59,567 nucleotides of DNA from an uncultured Prevotellaceae bacterium (lineage in GTDB: Bacteria > Bacteroidota > Bacteroidia > Bacteroidales > Bacteroidaceae). The notes under the pieces are model-generated. The model did no database searches and had not been told where the DNA came from. It saw only the letters and a list, made by a program, of their open reading frames with translations. The stretch's first letter is position 1. Every line of letters starts with the position of its first letter. Positions 7,195 to 16,035 of the stretch are shown piece by piece. A program made the translations under genes and the position numbers. The stretch covers positions 1 through 59,567 of the forward strand of contig CALFJA010000053.1 of the NCBI GenBank assembly GCA_937877605.1. Reading direction: 5' to 3'.

Positions 7195-8608
7195 GAATAT
7201 GAATAGGAAATTAATTCTACTATTGATTGTCTTTCTTGGTGCTATTCCTACGAGGGGAGGAAATATAGTTTATCCATTCAGTATGGGCAAGGGCATCACC
7301 GTTGAATACAACGCACTGAATCTTCCAGCCACAATTGAGCGTTTCACCGCTCCGCTGTCGCCGCCGGAGACCATCCGGTACATATATGCCGCGGACGGAA
7401 GGAAACTGCGGGTGGAGCATTATCCGAACATCATCCTGCAGCCGCAGGTGATCCGCGACGAGGACGGGAACATCATCGGCTTCGGCCCTCCGCCGGAACC
7501 GACCCCCGAACTGACGATAGACTACTGCGGTCCGTTCATCTACGAGGACGGCCAGCTGAAGCGCGTGCTCTTCGACGGCGGATACATTACCTTCGATGAA
7601 AACAGCAACAACGCACCGGAATACCATTTCCATGTAACCGACCATTTAGGCAATGTCCGCGCCGTGGTGAATGTGAATAATGCCATCGAAGAGGTGAACC
7701 ATTACTATCCGTATGGAACCCTCTTCGGAGAAAGCACAGGACTTGCCAACAGCACACAGCCATACAAATATACTGGCAAGGAATTGGACAGGATGCATGG
7801 ATTAGACTTGCACGACCACGGTGCAAGGTGGAGTGACACGAACCTTGGCAGGTGGTGGAAGATGGATCCGCTAGCGGAAAAATATACTTGGATGAGCCCG
7901 TATGTGTTGTGTGGGAACAATCCAATTAAGTTTATTGACCCCAATGGTTTAGATTGGTATATTGACAAAGATGGTACTTATCAATATAATCCGAAAGTCC
8001 ATTCTCAAAAGGATTTAGGGAAAGGACAATCGTATTTGGGTAGAGAATTTAATTCTTTAAACAACGGAAAAGCTGCATATTATCGAGAAGATGGCAGTAT
8101 TCTTTTTGATAATGATACAGAAGCTTATAATCGTTTATGGCATCAAGCAAATAATCATTATTCTAAACAAGCCTATCCAAATGGGAAAGAACAAGGAGGT
8201 TTTTTATTAACGGATGGCCGTGTTCTAGTCCTTCCAGATAATAATAATGATGAATTTACATCTAAAATAGATGCATACGGATATCATATTTCACCTGAAG
8301 GTTATGTTTGCAAAGGTGAAGAACAATTTCCCATATTAGGACAAATTCATACACATCAATCAAAAAATGCTTCTGCGAGACCCTCATATGGAAGTTCTAA
8401 TGCAGATGATGCTCTTTTGTCAAAAGTCTTAAATGGAAAGCCTCTTTTTGTATTAGGTCATGATAACGAAATACATGGAATGATATATTCCAATAATGCA
8501 GTTTATCCCTTTGACACATCTAATACAATTTCTCAATTATTGAACCATCAAATAGATTTAATCGGTTTGGCCAAACAACTAATATATAGCTTTAACAGGA
8601 AAAAATGA
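7187..8608 (+). CDS. RHS core fragment with its own signal peptide and a JAMM-like C-terminal domain
   Basis: The protein (473 residues; an alternative ATG at 7199 suits the signal peptide better) starts with a hydrophobic leader ending near IPTRGGN, then joins the RHS core abruptly at MGKGITVEYNAL and runs through to DPNG (about residue 255). The variable tip has His388-x-His390 and, 14 residues on, Ser404-x-x-Asp407, resembling the H-x-H...S-x-x-D metal site of JAMM/MPN isopeptidases and DUF4329-type RHS tips; the spacing is longer than the classical one. Unlike the 4980 cassette it could be exported by itself. Its stop overlaps the next ATG. Confidence 0.75.
   Translation: MHRNMNRKLILLLIVFLGAIPTRGGNIVYPFSMGKGITVEYNALNLPATIERFTAPLSPPETIRYIYAADGRKLRVEHYPNIILQPQVIRDEDGNIIGFGPPPEPTPELTIDYCGPFIYEDGQLKRVLFDGGYITFDENSNNAPEYHFHVTDHLGNVRAVVNVNNAIEEVNHYYPYGTLFGESTGLANSTQPYKYTGKELDRMHGLDLHDHGARWSDTNLGRWWKMDPLAEKYTWMSPYVLCGNNPIKFIDPNGLDWYIDKDGTYQYNPKVHSQKDLGKGQSYLGREFNSLNNGKAAYYREDGSILFDNDTEAYNRLWHQANNHYSKQAYPNGKEQGGFLLTDGRVLVLPDNNNDEFTSKIDAYGYHISPEGYVCKGEEQFPILGQIHTHQSKNASARPSYGSSNADDALLSKVLNGKPLFVLGHDNEIHGMIYSNNAVYPFDTSNTISQLLNHQIDLIGLAKQLIYSFNRKK
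7505..7950 (+). repeat. RHS core repeat, copy C
   Basis: Near-identical to copies A and B. Similarity to copy A also extends upstream to about 7285 (GKGITVEYNALNLP), with more divergence across 7320-7490. Confidence 0.85.
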
Positions 8609-9180
8609 AAAAACAGATTTTAATTATATGTTCTATTATATGCTTATCATGTCAGAATAAACAAGAAATAAGCACTGGTTGTAAAAACAAGAAAGACATG
8701 TGTGAAGAGTTTTTTGACGCGTTTGATAATTATATAGAAAGATATCCTGCATACAAGAGCTTGATATTGATAGAAAATGTCGATTTATTTCAAGTAGCCT
8801 CAAACAAAGATACATATTACACATTGGGACCGGCAATATATAATTTTTTTGGTTCTGATGAAATTAAATATCCCGATGATTATTTCTATTACAAAAATAT
8901 TATCATATTTGTTTATTATAGGAGCCCCAAACATATCCATAAAAAAGGGAAAAAAATGTTCTTTAACTCCAACGCCAATAAGGATTATGTGCTACCTGCA
9001 TGTACATACGCAGGAGATAATACGGAAAGATATCTAAGGACAGCATATTTAATGGAGATTTATAAAAATGGTACAGTCCATGTGATAAGCGAAAGAGCCT
9101 ATGACTATTTGAAAGAAATACTGAAAGAGAGAACATACAAATTCTCCGCACCCATAATTAATGATTCTTTATTACATTAG
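8605..9180 (+). CDS. Lipoprotein, putative immunity protein for the JAMM-like toxin
   Basis: This 191-residue protein begins with a lipoprotein signal: a hydrophobic stretch and lipobox ICLSC with Cys16. It has Tyr- and Lys-rich content and no recognised domain. The ATGA overlap with the RHS fragment places it as the matching immunity gene, and a lipoprotein location in the envelope would intercept an incoming or exported toxin. It is AT-rich like the other cassette genes. Confidence 0.6.
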   Translation: MKKQILIICSIICLSCQNKQEISTGCKNKKDMCEEFFDAFDNYIERYPAYKSLILIENVDLFQVASNKDTYYTLGPAIYNFFGSDEIKYPDDYFYYKNIIIFVYYRSPKHIHKKGKKMFFNSNANKDYVLPACTYAGDNTERYLRTAYLMEIYKNGTVHVISERAYDYLKEILKERTYKFSAPIINDSLLH

Positions 9181-9186
9181 ATTTTT

Positions 9187-9381
9187 ATGAGAACAATCTT
9201 TCGAAAAAACGGCTTGGCCAACAGCACCCAACCATACAAATATAGTGGGAAAGAGTTGGACCGCATGCACGGTTTGGATTTGCACGACCACGGTGCAAGG
9301 TGGAGTGACACCAACCTCGGCAGATGGTGGAAAGTAGATCCAAAGGCCGAATATTTCTACGATACAAGCCCATATGTGTAA
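9187..9381 (+). pseudogene. RHS core remnant (copy D)
   Basis: The 64 codons match the end of the RHS core (GLANSTQPYKY through YFYDTSPYV) and then stop at TAA 9379-9381 just before the DPNG boundary. The first 25 bases are a degraded version of the sequence encoding YGTLFGESTG. It has no toxin tip of its own and marks the downstream edge of the island, like the scar of a lost or shuffled cassette. Confidence 0.75.
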
Positions 9382-9588
9382 ATGAAACAAAGAAACTTTG
9401 TTCGCTTTCTTTCATTTGCGCTCGTTTATTCATAGCATTGGCTTCGCCGAAGGTCCTCACACTCGAATATACGAAACAAAACTTATGCTATTGTTTCTTA
9501 TTTTGCTCGCTTAATCGTAACTTTGCCGTTGAAAAATATTGGATAGGGCGGGAAAATTCCTTTCCTGTTATATATATAATAAGGTATA

Positions 9589-10938
9589 ATGTCATTCAGT
9601 TCGCTCCTTGCCACCAAGACAGCAAAGTACCACACATTAGGCTGCAAGCTTAACTTCTCCGAGACGGCCACCTTTTCCCGCCGCCTGGAAGAGCTGGGCG
9701 TTCGGACCGTCACCGGTAACGAACCGGCCGACCTGTGCTTCGTGAACACCTGTTCGGTGACGGAAGTGGCCAACCAGAAGGGACGGCAATTGATAAAGCG
9801 GCTGATCCGTGAGAACCCCGATGCATTCGTGGTGGTCACCGGTTGCTATGCACAACTGTCGCCCGAGGAAGTGGCATCCATCGATGGAGTAGACCTCGTG
9901 CTGGGATCTGATGAGAAAGCCAGGCTCGTGGAGCATGTGTTGCAGGCGTGGATGCCGCGGCTGGAGCAGCCGGAACTGAAGGCAACAGAGATTCACACTG
10001 TGGACAAGGCACGCGACATACAGTCGTTTGCCCCTTCATGCTCCCGTGGAAACCGCACACGCTATTTCCTCAAAGTGCAGGACGGATGCAACTATTTCTG
10101 TACTTACTGCACCATACCTTTTGCCCGCGGACTGTCCAGAAATCCGTCCATCGAATCGCTGGTGGCACAGGCGCAGTCCGTAGCTGCAGAGGGAGGGAAG
10201 GAAATTGTCCTGACAGGAGTGAACATAGGTGACTTCGGCAGGACTACCGGCGAGAGCTTCCTCGAACTGGTCAAGGCACTGAACCGGGTGGAAGGCATCC
10301 AACGCTACCGCATCAGCAGTCTGGAACCAGACCTGATTGACGACGAACTCATCACCTTCTGTGCCTCAAGCCGTGCCTTCATGCCGCATTTCCATATCCC
10401 GTTACAGAGCGGCAGCGATACGGTCTTGCAGTTAATGCACCGCCGTTACGACACGGAACTGTTCAAGGACAAGATAAAACTTATAAAGACAGTCATGCCC
10501 GATGCCTTCATCGGCGTGGATGTCATGGTGGGCACACGCGGTGAACGCCCTGAGCATTTTCAGGAGTGCTACGACTTCCTGGCTTCGCTCGATGTCACCC
10601 AACTGCATGTATTCCCCTACAGCGAGCGTCCCGGGACGGCTGCCTTGAAGATACCATATATCGTCTCGCCTGCCGAAAAGAAGGAGCGTACCAGACGGTT
10701 GATAGCCCTTTCCGACGAGAAAACGCACCAATTCTACGCAAGGCATATCGGTGCCGAGCGCACCGTCCTGTTTGAAAAGGCTCCCGACGGAAAGGCCATG
10801 CATGGTTTCACAGACAATTACCTGCGGGTTGAACTGCCGGCCGCCGCCTCGAACCATTTGCTCGACAACCAAATGAGACAGGTGCGCCTGCTGGACTTCA
10901 ATACCGATAAATCCGCTTTAATGGCAGAACTACTATGA
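9589..10938 (+). CDS. mtaB: tRNA (N6-threonylcarbamoyladenosine37-C2)-methylthiotransferase MtaB
   Basis: This cytosolic iron-sulfur radical SAM enzyme adds a methylthio group to t6A37 of ANN-decoding tRNAs. The 449 residues show the methylthiotransferase N-domain with three cluster Cys contexts (TLGCKLN, NTCSVTE, TGCYAQL), the radical SAM motif Cys167-x3-Cys171-x2-Cys174 (NYFCTYCTIPFARG) and a C-terminal TRAM-like part. Length is normal. A Bacteroidota -7 element TAACTTTG lies at 9518-9525 with TTTC 20 bases earlier. The stop overlaps the next ATG, so it leads a three-gene operon with a glycosyltransferase/peptidase fusion and a PqqD-like gene. Confidence 0.92.
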   Translation: MSFSSLLATKTAKYHTLGCKLNFSETATFSRRLEELGVRTVTGNEPADLCFVNTCSVTEVANQKGRQLIKRLIRENPDAFVVVTGCYAQLSPEEVASIDGVDLVLGSDEKARLVEHVLQAWMPRLEQPELKATEIHTVDKARDIQSFAPSCSRGNRTRYFLKVQDGCNYFCTYCTIPFARGLSRNPSIESLVAQAQSVAAEGGKEIVLTGVNIGDFGRTTGESFLELVKALNRVEGIQRYRISSLEPDLIDDELITFCASSRAFMPHFHIPLQSGSDTVLQLMHRRYDTELFKDKIKLIKTVMPDAFIGVDVMVGTRGERPEHFQECYDFLASLDVTQLHVFPYSERPGTAALKIPYIVSPAEKKERTRRLIALSDEKTHQFYARHIGAERTVLFEKAPDGKAMHGFTDNYLRVELPAAASNHLLDNQMRQVRLLDFNTDKSALMAELL

Positions 10939-12440
10939 ACAAACTCGCAATAGTCATCTTAAACTGGAATGGCAGGGAGATGCTGCAACGGTATCTTCCC
11001 TCCGTACTGTGCCATTCGCAAGGCATGGGCACCGTCTATGTGGCCGACAATGCGTCGACCGACGAGTCGGTGGCCTTCCTGCGGCAGGAGTTTCCACAGG
11101 TCGGACTGCTTCTGCTGGACAAGAACTATGGATTCGCAGAGGGCTATAACAGGGCTTTGGCACAGATAGAGGCCGACTATTACCTGCTGCTAAACAGCGA
11201 TATTGAGGTGACTGAAGGTTGGTTGTCGCCCATGCTCTCGTTCCTCGATAACCATCCGGACTATGCAGCCTGCCAGCCTAAACTGCTGTCCATCCACCGG
11301 CGTGGACAGTTTGAATATGCCGGAGCCGCCGGAGGATACATCGACCGACTGGGTTACCCCTTCTGTCGGGGGCGTGTCTTCGACACCGTGGAGGGTGACA
11401 AGGGGCAGTACGACACCCTTGCCGACATACATTGGGCCACGGGTGCCTGCTTGCTGGTGCGCAGCGATGCCTACAAGGAAGTAGGGGGGCTCGACGACCG
11501 CTTCTTTGCCCATTGCGAGGAGATTGACTTTTGCTGGCGGTTGCGCCTGAAAGGATACAAACTTGCATGCATACCGGAGAGCAAGGTCTACCATGTGGGA
11601 GGCGGGACACTGCCCAAGGGCAATCCGATGAAAACTTACCTGAATTTCCGCAACAACCTGACCATGCTCTACAAGAACCTCTGCGACGAAGAACTCCGGC
11701 CAGTGATGTGCCGTCGTTGGTGGCTGGATCGCCTGGCTGCCTGGCAAACCCTGATCCTGAACAGAAACCTGGCTGACTTCAAGGCTATCTACAAAGCGCG
11801 CCGGGATTACAAACGCTGGAGGTCAGACTTTGCCGAAGACAGGGCTCAGATACAGTCGCAGCGCAAAATATCAGCCCAAGCGGAAAAATGCCAGTTCAGC
11901 ATCCTATGGGAATACTATGCCAAAAGGAAACACCATTATTCTTCACTTGGACATAGGCGGCAAGAAAACCGTCAGCCTGTGAAGACAAAGCAAATACCCA
12001 ATGCGGTCATCATTCCAGAATTGATAGCCCTCATCGAACAAGGACACACCGTGACCTTGCCCCTGAAAGGCATCAGCATGCGACCTTTCCTGGAGGATGG
12101 GCGTGACAAGGCTGTGCTCACAAGAGCCACGACCTTCAAAAAGGGTGATGCCGTACTGGCTGAGATAGAGCCGAAACGCTATGTGCTTCATCGCATCGTA
12201 CGCATCGACGGTGACGATGTCACCCTCATGGGCGACGGCAACCTGAGCCTGGAAACATGCAAGCGCAGCGACATTAAGGCATTTGCCATGGGATTCTACA
12301 GAAAAGGGCGTGGCCGCCTGGAGAAGACCAACGGCCTGAAATGGACCCTCTACTCCTTCGTGTGGATGGCCCTCCGGCCAGTCCGCCGCTACTTGCTGGC
12401 CCTGCACAGAAGATACATCAAATACATAAGAAAATCATGA
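10935..12440 (+). CDS. Family 2 glycosyltransferase fused to a SipW-like S24/S26 serine peptidase
   Basis: Residues 1-345 are a GT-A fold glycosyltransferase: AIVILNWNG start, DNASTDES, LLLNSDIEV (metal/nucleotide-binding loop) and the acceptor-side EEIDFCWRL. Residues about 350-501 are a separate S24/S26-type domain: GISMRPFL with Ser381, then VLHRIVRI with His419 and MGDGN, matching the Ser/His form seen in SipW and ER-type signal peptidases rather than the Ser/Lys form. Basic hydrophobic C-terminus may contact the membrane. It overlaps mtaB and the PqqD-like gene by ATGA. Each half is a known family; the fusion is the odd feature. Substrate is unknown. Confidence 0.85.
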   Translation: MNKLAIVILNWNGREMLQRYLPSVLCHSQGMGTVYVADNASTDESVAFLRQEFPQVGLLLLDKNYGFAEGYNRALAQIEADYYLLLNSDIEVTEGWLSPMLSFLDNHPDYAACQPKLLSIHRRGQFEYAGAAGGYIDRLGYPFCRGRVFDTVEGDKGQYDTLADIHWATGACLLVRSDAYKEVGGLDDRFFAHCEEIDFCWRLRLKGYKLACIPESKVYHVGGGTLPKGNPMKTYLNFRNNLTMLYKNLCDEELRPVMCRRWWLDRLAAWQTLILNRNLADFKAIYKARRDYKRWRSDFAEDRAQIQSQRKISAQAEKCQFSILWEYYAKRKHHYSSLGHRRQENRQPVKTKQIPNAVIIPELIALIEQGHTVTLPLKGISMRPFLEDGRDKAVLTRATTFKKGDAVLAEIEPKRYVLHRIVRIDGDDVTLMGDGNLSLETCKRSDIKAFAMGFYRKGRGRLEKTNGLKWTLYSFVWMALRPVRRYLLALHRRYIKYIRKS

Positions 12441-12709
12441 GAACAAAAAAAGGATTTGTGCTGCGAGAACTCTGCGGAGAATGCCTGCTCGTGGCATCTG
12501 GAAAAGAAAACATTGACTTTAGCAGCATTATCAGTCTGAACGAGAGTGCTGCCTTCCTTTGGAGGCAAGTTCAGGACAAAGAGTTTGACGACAAGGCCCT
12601 GGCGACACTGCTTACAGGCGAATATGCCATCGACTATGACACTGCATTGAAAGATGTACAGGCACTTATAGAGAAGTGGGCACAGGCTGGTATCATCGAA
12701 ACGGACTAA
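12437..12709 (+). CDS. PqqD-like peptide-binding protein
   Basis: This 90-residue protein has the winged-helix pattern of PqqD/RRE domains, which present peptide substrates to modifying enzymes: an opening strand pair (FVLRELCGECLLVA), the characteristic SLNESAAFLWRQV, then a helix pair to DVQALIEKWAQAGII. It starts by ATGA overlap with the GT/peptidase fusion. Bacteroidota loci often combine PqqD-like, S24-like and HPr-kinase-like proteins; an HprK-like gene lies at 16036-16923. No precursor peptide is evident nearby. Confidence 0.8.
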   Translation: MRTKKGFVLRELCGECLLVASGKENIDFSSIISLNESAAFLWRQVQDKEFDDKALATLLTGEYAIDYDTALKDVQALIEKWAQAGIIETD

Positions 12710-12740
12710 CAGCCGCTTCCTGATGACCTCTCAGGTGTCA

Positions 12741-12781
12741 CCGAAAAGGGGCCAAACGCAATGTGTTTGGCTCCTTTTCGG
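12741..12781. terminator. Bidirectional hairpin terminator
   Basis: CCGAAAAGGGGCCAAAC pairs with GTTTGGCTCCTTTTCGG across a short loop. It lies between the convergent PqqD-like gene and the S9 peptidase gene, and the A/T ends give a short tract on both strands. Confidence 0.75.
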
Positions 12782-12804
12782 AATGTAACTGTAAAACGTG
12801 GTAA

Positions 12805-15006
12805 TCAGAGGTTAGTCTGAAACCAACTCGCGATTTGCCGCATGAGATGCAGGCGGGTGTTCCCTCCATAGATGCTATGGTTGCGGTTGGTGTAGAAATT
12901 CTGCTTGAAGTCGATGCTTGCCTGTACCAGTGCTTCGGAATACTCGAAGCTGTTCTGTGGGTGCACATTGTCGTCGGCAAGCCCGTGGCAGAGTAAAAGG
13001 CTACCCTTAAGATGCGGTGCGAGTGAGATGGGATTGTAATCGTAGCCTGTGGGGTTCTCTTCCGGCGTACGCATGAACCGCTCTGTGTAGATGGTATCGT
13101 AGAAGCGCCAGTCGGTAGGTGGTGCAACGGCTACGCCGGCCTTGAAAAATGCGTTGTCCTGACTCATGCTCATGAGAGTGTTGAACCCTCCGTAACTCCA
13201 TCCCCAGATACCGATGCGATTCCTGTCGACAAAAGGTAGTGAGGCCAGATAGTGTGCGGCGGCCACTTGGTCGGCAGCCTCCAGCCGCCCCAGTTGCAGG
13301 TAGGTGCACTTCTCAAAGTCGGCCCCGCGTCCGCCTGTTCCACGGCCGTCGACGCAGACAACAACAAATCCCTCTTGTGCAAGGTAGGCATCGAAGAGAG
13401 CTCCCCTGCCCAGCGAGCCAATGTTCCAGGCATCAACGACCTGCTGGCTTCCTGGACCGCTGTACTGGAACATGATGACGGGATATTGCTTTTCCGTGTC
13501 GAAGTCTATGGGCTTGACCATCCAGCCGTTGAGCGAGGTGCCGTTCTCGGTGGTGAAAGAGAAAATCTCTGGCCGTGCCAGCGTGTAGCCTTTCAGTTTT
13601 TCCTGTAATGTCGCATTGTCGAGCAATACCCGTTGTATGCGTCCTTCGCTGTTGTGAAGGCTGTATTGGTAGGGCGTATTGCGGTCGCTCCACTGATTGA
13701 TGAAATAGCGGCAGTCGGCAGAGAAGATGGCCGTGTTCCACCCGAGCCTGTCTGTCAGCTGTCGGGTCTTCCCCTTTGCATTGGTGGCGAGCACCTGCCG
13801 GTCGTATGGCGCATGGTTGGCTGCCTGATAGTACAGGATGCGCCGGGATTCGTCATAGGCGTAGATATCTGTTATGTCGAAATCGCCAGGCCGTACATTC
13901 CACAGCAGTTTCCCATTATAGTCGTAGACATAGAGATGCATGTTGCCATCGCGGTCGGACGGGAGAACGAGGGTGTTTTTTCCCACAATCATCTGTGAAT
14001 AGCATTCCTCCTTGACATATCCCCGTGAGGTTTCCGTCAGAACTATATGGCTGTTGCCTTGTACAAGGCCGATTCTTTGGACGGTGAGCATGTCCTGGTG
14101 ACGGTTGAGTGTCATTACAAAGACTTCGTCTGCCCTTGACGACGCTTTCAGGCGAGGAACATACCCGTCTTCCGGCAGCGTGAATGGCAATGTCTGCTGT
14201 TGTCCTGTCAGGAAGTCATGGCTGCAGAGCGTTACGGTGGCATTCTGCTGTCCGGCCTTGGGATATTTATAGGTATAGGTGGACGGATAGAGCTCTGCTT
14301 CCTTCCGCTCAGGCTTCAGGCCCTTGTAGACGGGGAGAGAGAAAACGGGAACTCCCCGTTCGTCAAAGCGAAGCCACACGAGATGCTGCCCCGAGGCATC
14401 GAACAGGAGCATGGCGCGCAGCCCGAACTCCTCTTCGTAGACCCAGTCGGGCCGGCCGTTGATTACGGCATTTGTTTCCCCATCATAGGTGATTTGCTGT
14501 TCCTTTCCTGTGGCACAGTCTACAACAAAAATATTGTTCTCGCGCACGAATGCAATCCGTTTGCCGTCGGGCGACCATGTCGGTATCTCCTGCCTGCCGT
14601 TGGTGGACAGGGGCTGCAGTTTTCCCGCAGCGATGTCGTAGACAAAAAACTCAGCAGTGAACGACCGTCGGTAGCGATATTTGGTGTCAGCCTGTAGAAG
14701 CAGTTTCTCGCCTGTCGGTGAGAGCGAGTAGTCGTCAATCCGATTGATGAGGCTGTCACCCGCCTTATCTGCATCGAAGAGCACCTGTTGGTCAGAATCT
14801 GAACGGAACGAACATCGCAATACTTGTGTACGCTGGTCGTTCAGCCGATAATACCCGTCGCCACGCTCAGCGGGCTTGATTTCCGGCAAGGTCTTGGCGT
14901 TGAGTTTTCCGCGGAAAATGGTTTCCAGATCCAGCCGGTTCTGCGCCATGGAAGACAACGGCAAAAGGAATGACAGGGCTATTAGGGAAAGAATTTGCTT
15001 TATCAT
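12805..15006 (-). CDS. Secreted S9 family dipeptidyl-peptidase (DPP4-type)
   Basis: This 733-residue exported serine peptidase cleaves dipeptides from peptide N-termini in the periplasm, feeding amino-acid uptake. The start at 15006 is chosen because it gives a clean signal peptide (hydrophobic stretch ending SMAQ); an upstream in-frame extension to 15108 does not. A beta-propeller occupies about 40-470 and the alpha/beta-hydrolase domain the rest, with Ser604 in GWSYGG, Asp in LADDNVHP and His in NRNHSIYG. It is divergent from the radical SAM gene, and their promoters overlap. Confidence 0.9.
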   Translation of the reverse strand: MIKQILSLIALSFLLPLSSMAQNRLDLETIFRGKLNAKTLPEIKPAERGDGYYRLNDQRTQVLRCSFRSDSDQQVLFDADKAGDSLINRIDDYSLSPTGEKLLLQADTKYRYRRSFTAEFFVYDIAAGKLQPLSTNGRQEIPTWSPDGKRIAFVRENNIFVVDCATGKEQQITYDGETNAVINGRPDWVYEEEFGLRAMLLFDASGQHLVWLRFDERGVPVFSLPVYKGLKPERKEAELYPSTYTYKYPKAGQQNATVTLCSHDFLTGQQQTLPFTLPEDGYVPRLKASSRADEVFVMTLNRHQDMLTVQRIGLVQGNSHIVLTETSRGYVKEECYSQMIVGKNTLVLPSDRDGNMHLYVYDYNGKLLWNVRPGDFDITDIYAYDESRRILYYQAANHAPYDRQVLATNAKGKTRQLTDRLGWNTAIFSADCRYFINQWSDRNTPYQYSLHNSEGRIQRVLLDNATLQEKLKGYTLARPEIFSFTTENGTSLNGWMVKPIDFDTEKQYPVIMFQYSGPGSQQVVDAWNIGSLGRGALFDAYLAQEGFVVVCVDGRGTGGRGADFEKCTYLQLGRLEAADQVAAAHYLASLPFVDRNRIGIWGWSYGGFNTLMSMSQDNAFFKAGVAVAPPTDWRFYDTIYTERFMRTPEENPTGYDYNPISLAPHLKGSLLLCHGLADDNVHPQNSFEYSEALVQASIDFKQNFYTNRNHSIYGGNTRLHLMRQIASWFQTNL

Positions 15007-15033
15007 GTGTATGTGCTTATTTAGCCTTATTGA

Positions 15034-15063
15034 TTGCAAAATTAGTAAAAAACAGTATTTTTG
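15034..15063 (+). promoter_or_regulatory. Promoter for the TIGR01212 radical SAM gene
   Basis: ATTG/TTG at 15033-15036 and TATTTTTG at 15056-15063 are separated by 19 bases, matching the Bacteroidota TTTG-N19/20-TAnnTTTG pattern. The ATG at 15084 follows 20 bases later. Confidence 0.55.
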
Positions 15064-15067
15064 CAAA
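15037..15067 (-). promoter_or_regulatory. Promoter for the S9 peptidase gene, overlapping the opposing promoter
   Basis: On the minus strand TTTG (15067-15064) and TAATTTTG (15044-15037) are 19 bases apart. The -33 of each promoter abuts or overlaps the -7 of the other. Confidence 0.55.
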
Positions 15068-15083
15068 CAACCTACAAATAGAA

Positions 15084-16016
15084 ATGGCGATGGAGAGCGC
15101 ACGGACATTCCTATATAATGATTTTGCCCAATGGTTGCAGGGGCATTTCTCTTACCGTGTGCAGAAAATTACGGTCGATGCGGGATTCACTTGTCCCAAC
15201 AGGGACGGAAGAGTAGGGGTGGGTGGATGCACATTCTGCAACAATTCGACCTTTAACCCCGCTTATTGTCGCCAATCGTTCAGCATAAAGGAACAGTTGC
15301 AACGGGGCAAGGAGTTCTTCGGAAGGAAATATCCGGCGATGAAATATCTTGCCTACTTCCAGGCGTTCAGCAATACCTATGCTCCAATTGATGTTTTGAA
15401 GCAGCGTTATGAGGAAGCACTGGCGTGTGAGGATGTAGTTGGCCTGGTGATAGGAACGCGCCCCGACTGTGTTGACGAAGGAACGCTTGACTATCTGGCA
15501 TCACTCAGTCGCCAGACATTCCTATTAGTGGAATATGGCGTAGAAAGCTTTTCTGACAGTACGCTGTTGGAAATCAACCGTGGGCATGATGCCGCCTGTA
15601 GCATCCGTGCCATCGAGGCAACCCATCGGCGAGGTATCCTGACTGGGGCGCACCTTATTCTGGGGCTGCCAGGCGAGGACAACAAATCGTTCCTTCACCA
15701 GGCAGAGGAAATCTCCCGTCTGCCCATTGATGTGCTGAAACTCCATCAGTTACAGGTGATTAAGGGAACGGCCATGGCACAGGACTATGTTCGACAGCCC
15801 TTCCATCTTTACAGTCTGGAGGAGTATATTGCCCTCATTGCAGCCTATTTGGAACATCTGAGAAGCAGTATTGTGGTAGATCGGTTTGTCAGCCAGTCAC
15901 CGCCCGAAATGGTCCTGGCGCCACATTGGGGAATAAAAAACCATGAGTTTACTGACAAACTGCGGCAATACATGGCAAAGAGAGGCATGTATCAGGGAAG
16001 ATTGTGTGGGATATGA
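15084..16016 (+). CDS. TIGR01212/YhcC family radical SAM protein
   Basis: This is a cytosolic radical SAM protein of unknown reaction. From the ATG at 15084 it is 310 residues. The cluster motif is spaced as in this family (CPNRDGRVGVGGCTFC), not the usual C-x3-C, followed by TRPDC and the elongator-type body (VEYGVESFSD, GAHLILGLPGE). I reject the longer upstream start because the promoter lies inside it. Its end is 19 bases from the end of the convergent HprK-like gene. Confidence 0.85.
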   Translation: MAMESARTFLYNDFAQWLQGHFSYRVQKITVDAGFTCPNRDGRVGVGGCTFCNNSTFNPAYCRQSFSIKEQLQRGKEFFGRKYPAMKYLAYFQAFSNTYAPIDVLKQRYEEALACEDVVGLVIGTRPDCVDEGTLDYLASLSRQTFLLVEYGVESFSDSTLLEINRGHDAACSIRAIEATHRRGILTGAHLILGLPGEDNKSFLHQAEEISRLPIDVLKLHQLQVIKGTAMAQDYVRQPFHLYSLEEYIALIAAYLEHLRSSIVVDRFVSQSPPEMVLAPHWGIKNHEFTDKLRQYMAKRGMYQGRLCGI

Positions 16017-16035
16017 GAGAAGTTTGCTTGGCCGT

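Noticed and set aside
9382..9435. 17-codon frame MKQRNFVRFLSFALVYS after the RHS scar
   Set aside because: Too short and without context; it is more likely spacer sequence.
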